Shown here: one piece after another, positions 34,859-43,362 of the stretch
Layout: each line of letters begins with the position of its first letter
How positions within the stretch are numbered: the stretch's first letter is position 1
Assembly: GCF_029632765.1 (NCBI RefSeq)
Contig: NZ_CP121247.1
Span: 186,001-250,000, forward strand
Reading direction: 5' to 3'
From: Arcanobacterium wilhelmae
Lineage (GTDB): Bacteria; Actinomycetota; Actinomycetes; Actinomycetales; Actinomycetaceae
Length of the DNA stretch: 64,000 nucleotides
Notes under the pieces: model-generated
What the model saw: the letters and a program-made list of their open reading frames with translations, nothing else
Told to the model about the DNA's origin: nothing
Database searches by the model: none
Position numbers and translations under genes: made by a program

Positions 34859-36283
34859 GTGACGCTAAAGATTTATGATTCGCCGGCTAGGGCAGTTCGA
34901 GAGTTCCATCCGCTCCACGAGGGCAAGGTGGGGTTGTACCTGTGTGGTGCCACGGTTCAGGGTTCGCCGCATATCGGGCATATGCGTAGCGCGGTTGCGT
35001 TTGATGTGTTGCGCAGGTGGCTGATTCGTTCGGGGTACGAGGTCACGTTGGTGCGCAACGTGACGGATATTGACGACAAAATCTTGAACAAGTCTGCCGA
35101 GTCTGGGTGGCCGTGGTGGGCGTGGGCGTACAAGTTCGAGCAGGAGTTCACGGCTGCATACGATGCCCTGGGCGTGATCCGTCCTACATACGAGCCGCAC
35201 GCTACCGGGCATATTCCGGAGCAGGTGGCGCTGGTGGAGCGTCTGATCGAGCGTGGACACGCGTATGCCACGGATGAAGGCAACGTGTATTTTGACGTGA
35301 GCTCGCAGGCCGATTATGGCTCCCTCACGAACCAGCGCGTTGAGGATTTGGCGGTGGATGAGGCTGAGGGTGAGCCGGATAAGCGCAACCCGCACGACTT
35401 TGCGTTGTGGAAGAAGGCAAAGGATTCAGAGCCGGAGACGGCGAAGTGGAGCACCAAGTGGGGGCGCGGGCGTCCGGGCTGGCATTTGGAGTGCTCGGCG
35501 ATGAGCGGCAAGTATCTGGGCGAGAGGTTCGATATTCACGCCGGCGGTATTGATTTGCGGTTCCCTCATCACGAGAACGAGCAGGCGCAGAGCCACGGCG
35601 CGGGCTACGGGTTCGCGCAGTACTGGATGCATAACGCGTGGGTGACCATCGACGGCGAGAAGATGAGTAAGTCTTTGGGTAACTCGCTCACGGTGGAGAA
35701 CATCCTCAAGGAGTATCCGGCGGTGCTGGTGCGTTTCGCGCTGGGCACTGTTCACTACCGGTCCACGGTGGCGTATTCGGAGAAGACTCTGCGTGAAGCG
35801 GGCGCTGTGTGGGATCGCCTGAAGGGTTTCGTGGAGCGTGCGGCGGATGCTGTGGGCGAAGTGCCGGCGGGCGAGCTGGCGTTGGCCCCGGCGGATCTTC
35901 CGGCGGAGTTCGCGGCGGCGATGGATGATGATGTGAATGTTTCGGCCGCGCTCGCGGTGATCCATGAGCATGTGAAGCGTGGTAATTCGGCACTCGCGGC
36001 TGGGGAACTGGAGGCGGTTCGCGCTGAGCAGCTGCTGGTGCGTTCGATGCTTGATGTGCTCGGGTTGGATCCGCTTTCGCCTCAGTGGCGTGGCGGTGAG
36101 GGTGAGGGTTCGGTCGCGATGAGGGCGCTCGATACCTTGGTGAAGGATGTTTTGGACAAGCGCGCGGCGGCTCGCGCGGAAAAGGATTGGGCCACGGCAG
36201 ATGCGATGCGTGATCTGCTTGCTGGCGCTGGTATTACTGTTGCAGATTCGGCGGATGGCGCCACCTGGAAGTTGGGAGAGTAA
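34859..36283 (+). CDS. cysS: Cysteinyl-tRNA synthetase
   Basis: CysS charges tRNA-Cys. The 474-residue class I synthetase has a zinc ligand in [10 protein letters not shown], the HIGH motif as PHIGHMRS, further zinc ligands in WHLECSAMS and HHENE, and KMSKSLGN near residue 268. It has a C-terminal DALR-like helical domain. The MshC ligase is similar, but the anticodon-binding C-terminus and length favour CysS. The GTG start coincides with the predicted transcription start. Two bases separate it from rlmB, as in many actinobacteria. Confidence 0.95.
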   Translation: MTLKIYDSPARAVREFHPLHEGKVGLYLCGATVQGSPHIGHMRSAVAFDVLRRWLIRSGYEVTLVRNVTDIDDKILNKSAESGWPWWAWAYKFEQEFTAAYDALGVIRPTYEPHATGHIPEQVALVERLIERGHAYATDEGNVYFDVSSQADYGSLTNQRVEDLAVDEAEGEPDKRNPHDFALWKKAKDSEPETAKWSTKWGRGRPGWHLECSAMSGKYLGERFDIHAGGIDLRFPHHENEQAQSHGAGYGFAQYWMHNAWVTIDGEKMSKSLGNSLTVENILKEYPAVLVRFALGTVHYRSTVAYSEKTLREAGAVWDRLKGFVERAADAVGEVPAGELALAPADLPAEFAAAMDDDVNVSAALAVIHEHVKRGNSALAAGELEAVRAEQLLVRSMLDVLGLDPLSPQWRGGEGEGSVAMRALDTLVKDVLDKRAAARAEKDWATADAMRDLLAGAGITVADSADGATWKLGE

Positions 36284-36285
36284 GT

Positions 36286-37257
36286 ATGGCTGGTCAGGGT
36301 AGAGGGCGCCCCGGCGCTGTTCGTAAAGGTGCGAAGAAGGGTTCCCGTGGGGTTGGCTCGGGGGGCCAGCGCCGTCGCGGGCTGGAAGGCAAGGGGCCGA
36401 CGCCGAAAGCGGAGGATCGTACCTATCACGTAGCGTACAAGCGCAAGCAGGAGGCCGAGGCGCGTGCGAAGCGTGCGGCCGGCCCGAAGCTTCGTGGTTT
36501 CTTGCACACGCCGGAGGGGTTTGAGCTGGTTTCTGGCCGTAACCCGGTGGCGGAGGCTGTGGCGAGCGGGATCCCGTTCGAGCGCGTGTTCATTGTGTCG
36601 TCGATGTCGAACGATCCGCGCGTGACGGAAGTGGCGCAGGCCGCGATGGAGCGCGGGGTGGCGCTGGTGGACGTGTCGCGTACCGAGCTCGACAAGATGA
36701 CAGACGGCCAGGTGCATCAGGGCATCGCGATCGAGGTGCCGGAGCACGAGTACGCGGATCTTGAGGATCTTGTGGAACGCGGAGCGGAATCGGGCCGCCC
36801 GGGCCTGATCGTTGCACTGGATTCCGTGACGGACCCACACAATCTTGGAGCGGTGTTGCGTTCGGCGTCGGCGTTCCGTGCGGATGGAGTGCTGATTACG
36901 GAGCGTCGCAGTGCGCGCGTGAACGCCACCGCGTGGAAGGTGAGTGCGGGTGCTGCTGCGCGCGTGCCGGTTGCGCGCGTGACGAACCTGGTTCGTGCGC
37001 TGGAGGAGCTGAAGTCGCAGGGTTACTTTGTGGTTGGCCTGGCTGGCGGTGGTGAGGAGAATATCCCGACCCTCTCGCTGGCGGATGTGCCGCTGGTGCT
37101 GGTCACCGGCTCGGAGGGGGCTGGTCTGTCGCGCCTGGTTCGCGAAACATGCGATGCGATTGCTCAGATCCCGATTGCGTCTGAGATGGAATCGCTCAAC
37201 GCTTCCGTCGCTACAGGAATCGCGCTCTACCAGATCGATCAACTACGCTCGAAGTAA
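36286..37257 (+). CDS. rlmB: 23S rRNA (guanosine-2'-O-)-methyltransferase, SpoU family
   Basis: This 323-residue SPOUT methyltransferase of the RlmB/TrmH type probably methylates the ribose of a 23S rRNA guanosine. The N-terminal 60 residues are Arg/Lys/Gly-rich and disordered-looking. A substrate-binding domain follows from LVSGRNPVAEAV. The knotted catalytic domain has ALDSVTDPHNLGAVLRSAS, LVLVTGSEGAGLSRLV and SLNASVATGIALYQ. The cysS-rlmB order is conserved in actinobacteria. Confidence 0.94.
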   Translation: MAGQGRGRPGAVRKGAKKGSRGVGSGGQRRRGLEGKGPTPKAEDRTYHVAYKRKQEAEARAKRAAGPKLRGFLHTPEGFELVSGRNPVAEAVASGIPFERVFIVSSMSNDPRVTEVAQAAMERGVALVDVSRTELDKMTDGQVHQGIAIEVPEHEYADLEDLVERGAESGRPGLIVALDSVTDPHNLGAVLRSASAFRADGVLITERRSARVNATAWKVSAGAAARVPVARVTNLVRALEELKSQGYFVVGLAGGGEENIPTLSLADVPLVLVTGSEGAGLSRLVRETCDAIAQIPIASEMESLNASVATGIALYQIDQLRSK

Positions 37258-37279
37258 GAAACTGATTCAAGGAGGAGTC

Positions 37280-38674
37280 ATGGCGTTTTGGAGGCCCGTG
37301 AGTGGGCATATTCAAAGGCTCGATCCGGAACTCGTATCGGATGCCGACATTGAGAAGTTTTTTGCGGACGAGCGAATTATTGCACGTGGCCGTGCCGACG
37401 ATGACTTCGGTTACGATTTCGAGGTCGCTATCGCGGGTCGCCGGCGTCGCGTCGCCACACTTGATGAGGACGGCGAGGTGTTCCGCGGCCGTGGCGTTCA
37501 CGAGCTCGCTGAAGAGATGCAGCGTGTGTTGCGCAAAGTTTCGGTGGAGCTCGATGGTGCGGTGCTTCATGGAGAGATCGATCTCGGGTCGGTATTTGTC
37601 ACAGACGAGGATCTCGATCCTTTCTTTGAAGAAGCCATGGAAATGGACGAGCCGAACGGAGCAGCAACTGGCGCACCGGCGTCGGGGGAGCGCGGTGTGG
37701 GCGAAGCCCAGTTCGTGAACCCGGCGGAACCGGCGTCGGTGGATACAATTCCGACGTCTGATTCGGTGCTCACTCCGCCCACTCCGGACGCGGCCACGCT
37801 CGCCGCGCTCGCGGGGGAGAGCGGTCCGAGCCTCGTGCTCGCGGACGTGCCAATGAGCGAAATGCCGGTGCTCGCCGCCGCGGAGGCGCAGCCGATCGCC
37901 GTGTCGAAATTGGGCGATCTGCGGGTGCTTGTGGCGCGTGATCGGTTTAATCTCGGGCGTGTGGCGTTGCCGCGGCCGAGTGTGATGATTGCGCTCACGG
38001 TGCCGGTGGAGGGTGCTGCGAAACTGTTCATCAAGCGCGATAACGTGCGTCTGCGTTGGCGCTGGGAAGGCGAATTGCCGCTCGTGGAGTGGATCGCGGC
38101 GGAGCCGAAAGGGCCGGCGGCCCTGTTCGCCCACGACGAGCTGGGCGCCGGAGCCGTGGCGCGGATGGCGGTTGCGGATGCGGTGTCGGCGTCGTTTAAG
38201 GATGTGCGTTCGGCGCTCCTCGAGCCTGCCGAACGTGGCGCATCAGCGTTTATTCGTGCGCTTGGTCTGAGCGAGGAATATATCGAAGTGCTGGTGGAAG
38301 GCGCGCCACTCGAAGCGCTTGGTGTTCGCGTATTCGAACCCAGCCCGGGTACGCATGCTTTCGAAGAAACCGTGGCGTGGGAGCTCGCAGGAGAGGGGGC
38401 GATCGATTCGTCCGTGATGAACACGCTTCGCAAGCTCACAGTTGAGCGGCCATGGGTGCCAGGCGTGATGGCGGCGGCAGAGTCTGCTCTCGGTGGCGCG
38501 CTGATCGCCCACGGGATCGGGCGAAAGCAGAAGGGCAAGCGTGCCGGGCTGTCGCTGGTCGGCGGTGGGCTTCTGCTTGCATCTGGTGTGGTTCGCGTGT
38601 TGACTACAAACTGGATGATGAACGTGATGGATCGTCAAGGTTCGCACATCGAAGAATGGAAGAAGGAAAAATGA
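37280..38674 (+). CDS. Unknown protein with two conserved-looking halves and C-terminal hydrophobic segment
   Basis: I do not recognise this 464-residue protein. Residues 1-125 form a compact acidic domain. A linker (about 128-165) rich in Pro/Ala/Ser/Thr contains two CCGGCGTCGG sites. The second domain includes VLVARDRFNLGRVALPRPSV and LRWRWEGELPLVEWIA. A Gly/Leu-rich segment near residues 425-445 could be a single membrane helix. GGAGGAG precedes the ATG at 37280. The stop overlaps the ASCH gene (ATGA), indicating coupling. Confidence 0.7.
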   Translation: MAFWRPVSGHIQRLDPELVSDADIEKFFADERIIARGRADDDFGYDFEVAIAGRRRRVATLDEDGEVFRGRGVHELAEEMQRVLRKVSVELDGAVLHGEIDLGSVFVTDEDLDPFFEEAMEMDEPNGAATGAPASGERGVGEAQFVNPAEPASVDTIPTSDSVLTPPTPDAATLAALAGESGPSLVLADVPMSEMPVLAAAEAQPIAVSKLGDLRVLVARDRFNLGRVALPRPSVMIALTVPVEGAAKLFIKRDNVRLRWRWEGELPLVEWIAAEPKGPAALFAHDELGAGAVARMAVADAVSASFKDVRSALLEPAERGASAFIRALGLSEEYIEVLVEGAPLEALGVRVFEPSPGTHAFEETVAWELAGEGAIDSSVMNTLRKLTVERPWVPGVMAAAESALGGALIAHGIGRKQKGKRAGLSLVGGGLLLASGVVRVLTTNWMMNVMDRQGSHIEEWKKEK

Positions 38675-39180
38675 GCGAGGCCGTTGAACCGACCGAAGAA
38701 AATCTCGATGCTTTCTGGCGCAACGCTGTCACCCATATGCGTATCGAGCCGGTGGCAGGGTTCACTGGGCAGGATGATCTTGCGTCTTTGCGTCCGCCGG
38801 CATTCGCTTTCGGTTCCACGCCGGAGCAGGCAGACGAGGCGGCGGAGCTCGTGCTTGCTGGCAAGAAGCGCGCAACCGTGAGCTACAAGCCCGAATACGA
38901 GGCTGAGGGGGTTGCGCTGCCGAAGGTCGGCGAGTTCGCGATCATGCTTGATGGTGCGGGCCGTCCGCGCGCGTTGCTCTCGAACGAGCGTGTGGACGTT
39001 CTGCCGTTCTCGGAAGTTGGCGCTGATATTGCCGAGGCCGAGGGCCAGCCGGATCTGGCGAAGTGGCAGGAGGATCACCGCGATTTCTTCGGAATGGTGG
39101 CAGATATGCTGGGCCGCCAGTTTAAGGAATCAGACGAGATTGTCGCCGAGGTGTTTACGGTAGCCTACCGCGCCGAGTAA
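38671..39180 (+). CDS. ASCH domain protein
   Basis: This 169-residue protein has an ASCH (ASC-1 homology, PUA-like) fold: FAFGSTPEQADEAAELVLAG, KRATVSYKPEYEAEGVALPK, GEFAIMLDGAGRPRALL and a closing EVFTVAY. ASCH proteins bind or process RNA or modified nucleosides (EcYqfB amidohydrolases and ZmASCH ribonuclease are known members). It starts within the stop of the preceding unknown gene, so the two probably act together. Confidence 0.85.
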   Translation: MSEAVEPTEENLDAFWRNAVTHMRIEPVAGFTGQDDLASLRPPAFAFGSTPEQADEAAELVLAGKKRATVSYKPEYEAEGVALPKVGEFAIMLDGAGRPRALLSNERVDVLPFSEVGADIAEAEGQPDLAKWQEDHRDFFGMVADMLGRQFKESDEIVAEVFTVAYRAE

Positions 39181-39197
39181 TCCGATCTTGAGGGGCT

Positions 39198-39228
39198 GGC
39201 GGGCGTCACACATGAGGTGGCGCCCGCC
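39198..39228 (+). terminator. Hairpin after the ASCH gene
   Basis: GGCGGGCGTCAC pairs with GTGGCGCCCGCC (one wobble) around a seven-base loop. Confidence 0.65.
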
Positions 39229-39342
39229 GTCTCACATGGTGAACGTAACAACCAGCGAATTTGTCCGGAAGGCGGGCGGGCACATACGATGATCTCCCGA
39301 ACACCATCTGGTGTCCCTGTGGAATCTCACAAAGGAGACGCA

Positions 39343-40725
39343 ATGAGTTTCGGTTGGAAACTTCACGGTAACGGCACTTCTATTGCTCCCGGGGAGGTGG
39401 TGTTGCCGAATGAGCGTTTGAGCTGGCCGATCACAATCGGCATCGGCGCCCAGCACGTGGTTGCAATGTTCGGTGCAACGTTCCTCGTTCCTCTGCTCAC
39501 CGGTTTCGATCCGGCAACAACGCTTTTCTTCACCGGCGTTGGAACGTTGCTTTTCATTGGTATTACTCAAGGACGGCTCCCAAGCTATTTGGGGTCGTCC
39601 TTCGCTTTACTTGCGCCGATCGGCGCGGTCACGGGTTATGTGGCAAACGGCGGTGCGCCGCTGGATCCGGCGAAGGCTGCTCTCGCTTCGGGCGGAATCA
39701 TTGCGGTGGGTCTGACCCTCGCGGTGATTGGCGTAATTGTTCACTTCGCGGGCTCGGGCTGGATTGACCGCCTGATGCCCCCGGTGGTCACCGGAGCAAT
39801 CGTTGCCCTGATTGGTTTCAACTTGGCTCCGGCGGCGTGGAATAACGTGAAGGCAGCGCCGGTCACGGCCACGGTCACGATTGTGGCGATCCTGCTGGTG
39901 ACGGTGCTGTTCAAGGGCATCGTTGGCCGCCTGTCGATCCTGATTGGCGTTGCGGTTGGCTACATTGCCGCCGTCGCGCAGGGTGAGGTGGATTTCTCGG
40001 CGATCGGGAAGGCGCCGCTGGTGGGTATCCCGCACTTCCATGCGCCGGCGTTCGATTTCACGCTGCTTGGCTTGTTTGTCCCGGTGGTACTGGTGCTGAT
40101 CGCCGAGAACGTTGGACACGTGAAGTCGGTTTCCGCGATGACGGGCCAGAATCTCGACGACGTTACCGGCCGTGCGCTCTTCGCCGACGGCATCTCGACG
40201 GCGATCGCCGGCGTTGGCGGCGGTTCCGGCACCACCACATACGCGGAGAACATCGGCGTGATGGCCGCGACCCGCGTCTACTCTACGGTTGCCTACGTGG
40301 TGGCGGCGCTGTTTGCGTTGGTGCTGTCGATGCTCCCGAAGTTCGGCGTTCTGATCGCGACGATCCCGCCGGGCGTGCTGGGCGGCGCGGCCACCGTGCT
40401 GTACGGCATGATCGGCATGCTCGGCATCCGCATTTGGGTGCAGAACCGTGTGGATTTCTCGGATCCGGTGAACCTGAATACGGCGGCGGTTGCGATGGTG
40501 ATGGCGATTGCGAACTACACACTGGTGGTGAACGGCATGACGTTCGAGGGTATCGCGATGGGTTCCTTCGGCGCGATCATCATCTATCACGTGATGCGTG
40601 CGCTTTCGCGCTGGCGCGGGACGTCGATCGAGTCGGCCAGCCCGGCGTCGGCGCCTGCGGGTAGTGAGCTGGAAGGCGACGCCCCGCACATTAACCCGAA
40701 GCATCCGCGCCCGGCGGCCCGCTGA
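39343..40725 (+). CDS. uraA: Uracil/nucleobase:cation symporter, NCS2 family
   Basis: This 460-residue NCS2 permease starts with a short cytoplasmic stretch and LPNERLSWPITIGIGAQHVV, typical of UraA/uracil permeases. It has about 12-14 membrane segments and the substrate-site region TTYAENIGVMAATRVYS. The C-terminal tail is Pro/Ala/Ser-rich with a CCGGCGTCGG-like codon run. The ATG at 39343 follows AAAGGAG. A small palindrome CACCATCTGGTG lies 36 bases upstream in the leader and may be regulatory. Uracil is the likely but unproven substrate. Confidence 0.9.
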   Translation: MSFGWKLHGNGTSIAPGEVVLPNERLSWPITIGIGAQHVVAMFGATFLVPLLTGFDPATTLFFTGVGTLLFIGITQGRLPSYLGSSFALLAPIGAVTGYVANGGAPLDPAKAALASGGIIAVGLTLAVIGVIVHFAGSGWIDRLMPPVVTGAIVALIGFNLAPAAWNNVKAAPVTATVTIVAILLVTVLFKGIVGRLSILIGVAVGYIAAVAQGEVDFSAIGKAPLVGIPHFHAPAFDFTLLGLFVPVVLVLIAENVGHVKSVSAMTGQNLDDVTGRALFADGISTAIAGVGGGSGTTTYAENIGVMAATRVYSTVAYVVAALFALVLSMLPKFGVLIATIPPGVLGGAATVLYGMIGMLGIRIWVQNRVDFSDPVNLNTAAVAMVMAIANYTLVVNGMTFEGIAMGSFGAIIIYHVMRALSRWRGTSIESASPASAPAGSELEGDAPHINPKHPRPAAR

Positions 40726-40756
40726 GCGTGAGGCGTAGGGCAATGAAACGGTAAGC

Positions 40757-40784
40757 GGGGCCGGCACAATGGCGTGCCGGCCCC
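40757..40784. terminator. Hairpin between uraA and hipA
   Basis: GGGGCCGGCAC and its exact complement form an 11-bp stem with a six-base loop between convergent genes. Confidence 0.75.
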
Positions 40785-40858
40785 CTGAGTACACTCGGTT
40801 TCCGCGCACCAGACGAGCTATAAGGCCCCGCCCGCGCCGCCGGCCTCCAAGTTCGCTT

Positions 40859-42091
40859 TTAAAGCCCGAACGCCTCCCGAAGCGCATCGGCACGTCCCAC
40901 AAACATTTCCCGGAACTCATTACGTTCCGATGAATGGATCCCAAGCTGTGTTGCCGCCACTTCCCACACCTGAACGGCAGCAAAAACACTGCGTACAATA
41001 TCTCGAGCTGTGTCCGCATCAAGATCGCACGCGCTCCCGAACTCGCGCAGTGCTTGTGCCTCGTCTGGAGCGCTGTCCGCCCCGAGAATCGTTGTGGCAC
41101 GCCGGGCGCCGGGCGCCGGGTTGGGGTTGATGTCGAATGCTGGGCTGAGTGTCCAGCCGTCGCGCTTGCTGAGGTCATCGGTGTGTAGGAAACCGTGGTT
41201 GCGTAAGTGATCGTCGGTGTTCCCGATTGCTACGAAGAACGCGAGCCGCGTGTAAAGTTCGTGCAGATCAAGGTGAGGTACAACAGAGAGATCTCTGATG
41301 GCGTCTGCGATATCAAGGTAGTCGCGGTGGTCTCCGTCGTGTGCACCGAGGGCGCTCATTACGGAGAGGTATCCGATGCGCGCAGAAAACGCCCTGTCGA
41401 ACCGTTGAAGGACGAGTGCGTGGGCTTCCCCCACTTCAACGAGCTGGAACGTGGGCACTCGAATTCCGGCGTTTTCCATGAGTGTGAGCGCGAGTGCCTC
41501 CCAGGCCATCACGTCCCATGAATCGGAGTGATAGGGGAATTTTGCAAGGGCTAATGTGCCGTCTTCCATTTGGATGGCGGCTTTGGGGCGTGCTCCGCCC
41601 AAGCCTGTGGTGCCGGTGTCGAGAAGAAATTTGATGGCTGCGATCGAGTCGTCGGAGTCCACCGATTGGGCTGCGTGTAAGAGTTTGGGGAGTTCGATGA
41701 GCGGTGGGACTGTGGAGTTTGGCCCGAGGAATGCTTTCCCGGGTTCTCGGAAGCGCAGCGATCCTTGACGCACATCGTCGCTGACGCCGAGCAGGTAGTC
41801 GAGTTCGTCGAGTGTGCGCGGGGAGCGTTTTTCTTCTCTGGCTTTGGCACGTTCGGCTTTGTCAACGAGGTGACGCCCCCATCGGTCGGGTGCCGAGTCC
41901 GCGAATGCTCCTGGTAGCCCAGGGGTGTATTGTGCCCCGGTAACGAGTGGGAGAGTGGGGTCGATGGCTAGTGTTGCGTTGGCAAGGTAATCGGGGCGAT
42001 ACAGGAACGTTGTTGAGATCGAGTGACGTGATCGAGTGAAGTAGGCGTCTCCGACGACGGTGTTTCCTTCACAGACTTCGTAGTGGTTCAT
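40859..42091 (-). CDS. hipA: HipA-family serine/threonine kinase toxin
   Basis: This 410-residue HipA-like protein has an N-terminal subdomain with LPGAFADSAPDRWGRHL and a kinase core. The core has the Gly-rich phosphate loop TGLGGARPKAAI, the HipA catalytic stretch AIGNTDDHLRNHGFLH and the DFG-like LSPAFDINP. HipA of E. coli phosphorylates GltX and causes persistence. Here the length and motifs are complete, so it is probably active. It follows hipB with no gap (TAA then ATG), toxin second, the standard order. Confidence 0.93.
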   Translation of the reverse strand: MNHYEVCEGNTVVGDAYFTRSRHSISTTFLYRPDYLANATLAIDPTLPLVTGAQYTPGLPGAFADSAPDRWGRHLVDKAERAKAREEKRSPRTLDELDYLLGVSDDVRQGSLRFREPGKAFLGPNSTVPPLIELPKLLHAAQSVDSDDSIAAIKFLLDTGTTGLGGARPKAAIQMEDGTLALAKFPYHSDSWDVMAWEALALTLMENAGIRVPTFQLVEVGEAHALVLQRFDRAFSARIGYLSVMSALGAHDGDHRDYLDIADAIRDLSVVPHLDLHELYTRLAFFVAIGNTDDHLRNHGFLHTDDLSKRDGWTLSPAFDINPNPAPGARRATTILGADSAPDEAQALREFGSACDLDADTARDIVRSVFAAVQVWEVAATQLGIHSSERNEFREMFVGRADALREAFGL

Positions 42092-42376
42092 TTATGCTCG
42101 CTTCCGGTTGAGGCGGTCTGCGCGGAGCCGGCCGATATCGGTGGTGAGGGGATCGGTGGAGTCGACGACAGTGCGGAGGAGCCCGAGCCCGCGGAGGGCT
42201 TGGGCAACGGAGTTGAAGGAGACGCCGGGATCTCCGTTTTCGATTTTTCTTAGTGTGGATCGGGAGATGTTTCCGCGCTCGCTGAGCTGCTGTGCGGTGA
42301 CGCCGAGGATCATGCGCCAGTTGCGAATGTTCGTGCCGAGTTCGATGAGTTCTCGGTCAATATTATAGCCACTCAT
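42092..42376 (-). CDS. hipB: HipB-like antitoxin (XRE)
   Basis: This 94-residue protein has a single XRE helix-turn-helix (GVTAQQLSERGNISRSTLRK followed by IENGDPGVSFNSVAQALRGLG). It should bind its own promoter and HipA. GGGGGGAG precedes the ATG at 42376. The AT-rich upstream region carries several ATGG/CCAT half-sites. Confidence 0.9.
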   Translation of the reverse strand: MSGYNIDRELIELGTNIRNWRMILGVTAQQLSERGNISRSTLRKIENGDPGVSFNSVAQALRGLGLLRTVVDSTDPLTTDIGRLRADRLNRKRA

Positions 42377-42387
42377 ATTCTCCCCCC

Positions 42388-42453
42388 CCTATGGCTTGAA
42401 TCTGATCCATAAACAAATATTATGGCCATTATTCTAACCATTAGAGGTGCTTA
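42388..42453. promoter_or_regulatory. AT-rich hipBA promoter with repeated ATGG/CCAT half-sites
   Basis: CTATGG and CCATAA are inverted around 12 bases. They are followed by TTATGGCCATTA and a further AACCATTAG. GC content drops well below that of the flanks, as in transferred TA modules. Confidence 0.5.
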
Positions 42454-42526
42454 TGTGAAAGCTCTAAAGCCGAACATTTCAGATGGGCATAGTTCGGGAG
42501 ATGTTTCCGTATCCCCTTGAAAAGTA

Positions 42527-42561
42527 AGTGGGGAGCGGGCCATACTGGCCCGCTCCCCACT
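42527..42561 (-). terminator. Terminator after the LytR_C gene
   Basis: A perfect 16-bp stem (AGTGGGGAGCGGGCCA and complement, loop three bases) is followed on the minus strand by TTACTTTTC. Confidence 0.85.
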
Positions 42562-42578
42562 GCCAATCCGGGTGAGCG

Positions 42579-43163
42579 TTACTTGCTGTCGCCCACGGAC
42601 TTCACGGCCTGGCATCCTTCGATAGGTTGCATGGCTGTAGCGTACTGTTCGGCTGTTGGCTTTGCGACCATGTCTTTTTCGTCGGTTCCGAGCACTACGT
42701 AGACGGAGTCGTTGGTCTGGGTGGCGTCGAATTGCACGGTGGACCCGGGGAAGAATGCGCGCAGCGTGTAGGCGGAGTCGATCCCGCCGGCGCCGGCGAA
42801 GATTGTTGCAGATGGCTCGAGTGCGCGCCCGGACCAGTTGCTGCTTTCCGTAACAGTGACGCCGTTGGCCTGCAGGTTTTTCGCGGCGGTGCCGGCGAGG
42901 CCGGTGCGCGTGGTGGAGTTGTAGACCTGCGCGGTGATGGTCTTGGGGTCCACCGGTTTGGTTCCGGTGGGGCACGGGGTGCTGATGGGCTTCGCTGGCG
43001 CAGAGAATCCGGGGTCGAAGGGGAATGGGGTGAGGCCGGTCCAGAAGACGGCGCCGAGCAGGAGGAGGGCCACCATGGCGGAGAGGATTGAACCAAACAC
43101 GACCGTTTGGCGGCGTTGTAGTTGCTGCTGGTAGCGCTGGCGTGCGGAAATTTCGACGTTCAC
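42579..43163 (-). CDS. Membrane-anchored LytR_C-domain protein
   Basis: This 194-residue protein has a basic cytoplasmic N-terminus (ARQRYQQQLQRRQ), one transmembrane helix (GSILSAMVALLLLGAVFW) and an extracellular LytR C-terminal domain (VYNSTTRTGLAGTAAKNLQA, then a closing YVVLGTDEKDM). Stand-alone LytR_C proteins accompany LCP wall-polymer ligases, though no LCP gene is in this window. The GTG at 43163 has TAAATT at -12 to -7 and no usable ribosome-binding site, so it is probably leaderless. Confidence 0.83.
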   Translation of the reverse strand: MNVEISARQRYQQQLQRRQTVVFGSILSAMVALLLLGAVFWTGLTPFPFDPGFSAPAKPISTPCPTGTKPVDPKTITAQVYNSTTRTGLAGTAAKNLQANGVTVTESSNWSGRALEPSATIFAGAGGIDSAYTLRAFFPGSTVQFDATQTNDSVYVVLGTDEKDMVAKPTAEQYATAMQPIEGCQAVKSVGDSK

Positions 43164-43217
43164 CCTCCCAATTTACCGTGTATTGCGCCGGTGGCGCATT
43201 CTTCGCGTGTTTTGTGT

Positions 43218-43290
43218 GTGCGTAACTCAATCAGTTGGGTGAGGCGTTGCGTATGGAGCAACGCCTGGCTGGATTGACGGAGTTGTGCAC
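43218..43290 (+). repeat. 73-bp palindromic element, copy G
   Basis: The arms are GTGCGTAACTC and GAGTTGTGCAC, with inner stem AGGCGTTGC and GCAACGCCT and loop GTATGGA. Its right end abuts the 18-bp tandem array that opens the adhesin-repeat fragment. Confidence 0.9.
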
Positions 43291-43362
43291 GGGAGTCCCG
43301 ACGTTGGCGGGATTCCCGACGTCGGTGGGCGTCCCGACGTCGGTGGGCGTCCCGACGCCGAA
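43291..43362 (+). repeat. Four 18-bp tandem repeats containing CCGACGTCGG
   Basis: Units begin at 43291, 43309, 43327 and 43345, each GGGNNTCCCGACGTNGGY-like. The period is a multiple of three and reads G-V-P-T-S-V in the fragment's frame. Confidence 0.88.

Noticed and set aside
42451..43230. 259-codon minus-strand frame overlapping the LytR_C gene
   Set aside because: It is a shifted frame of the LytR_C gene; it gives a Pro/Arg/His-rich product and runs through the terminator.
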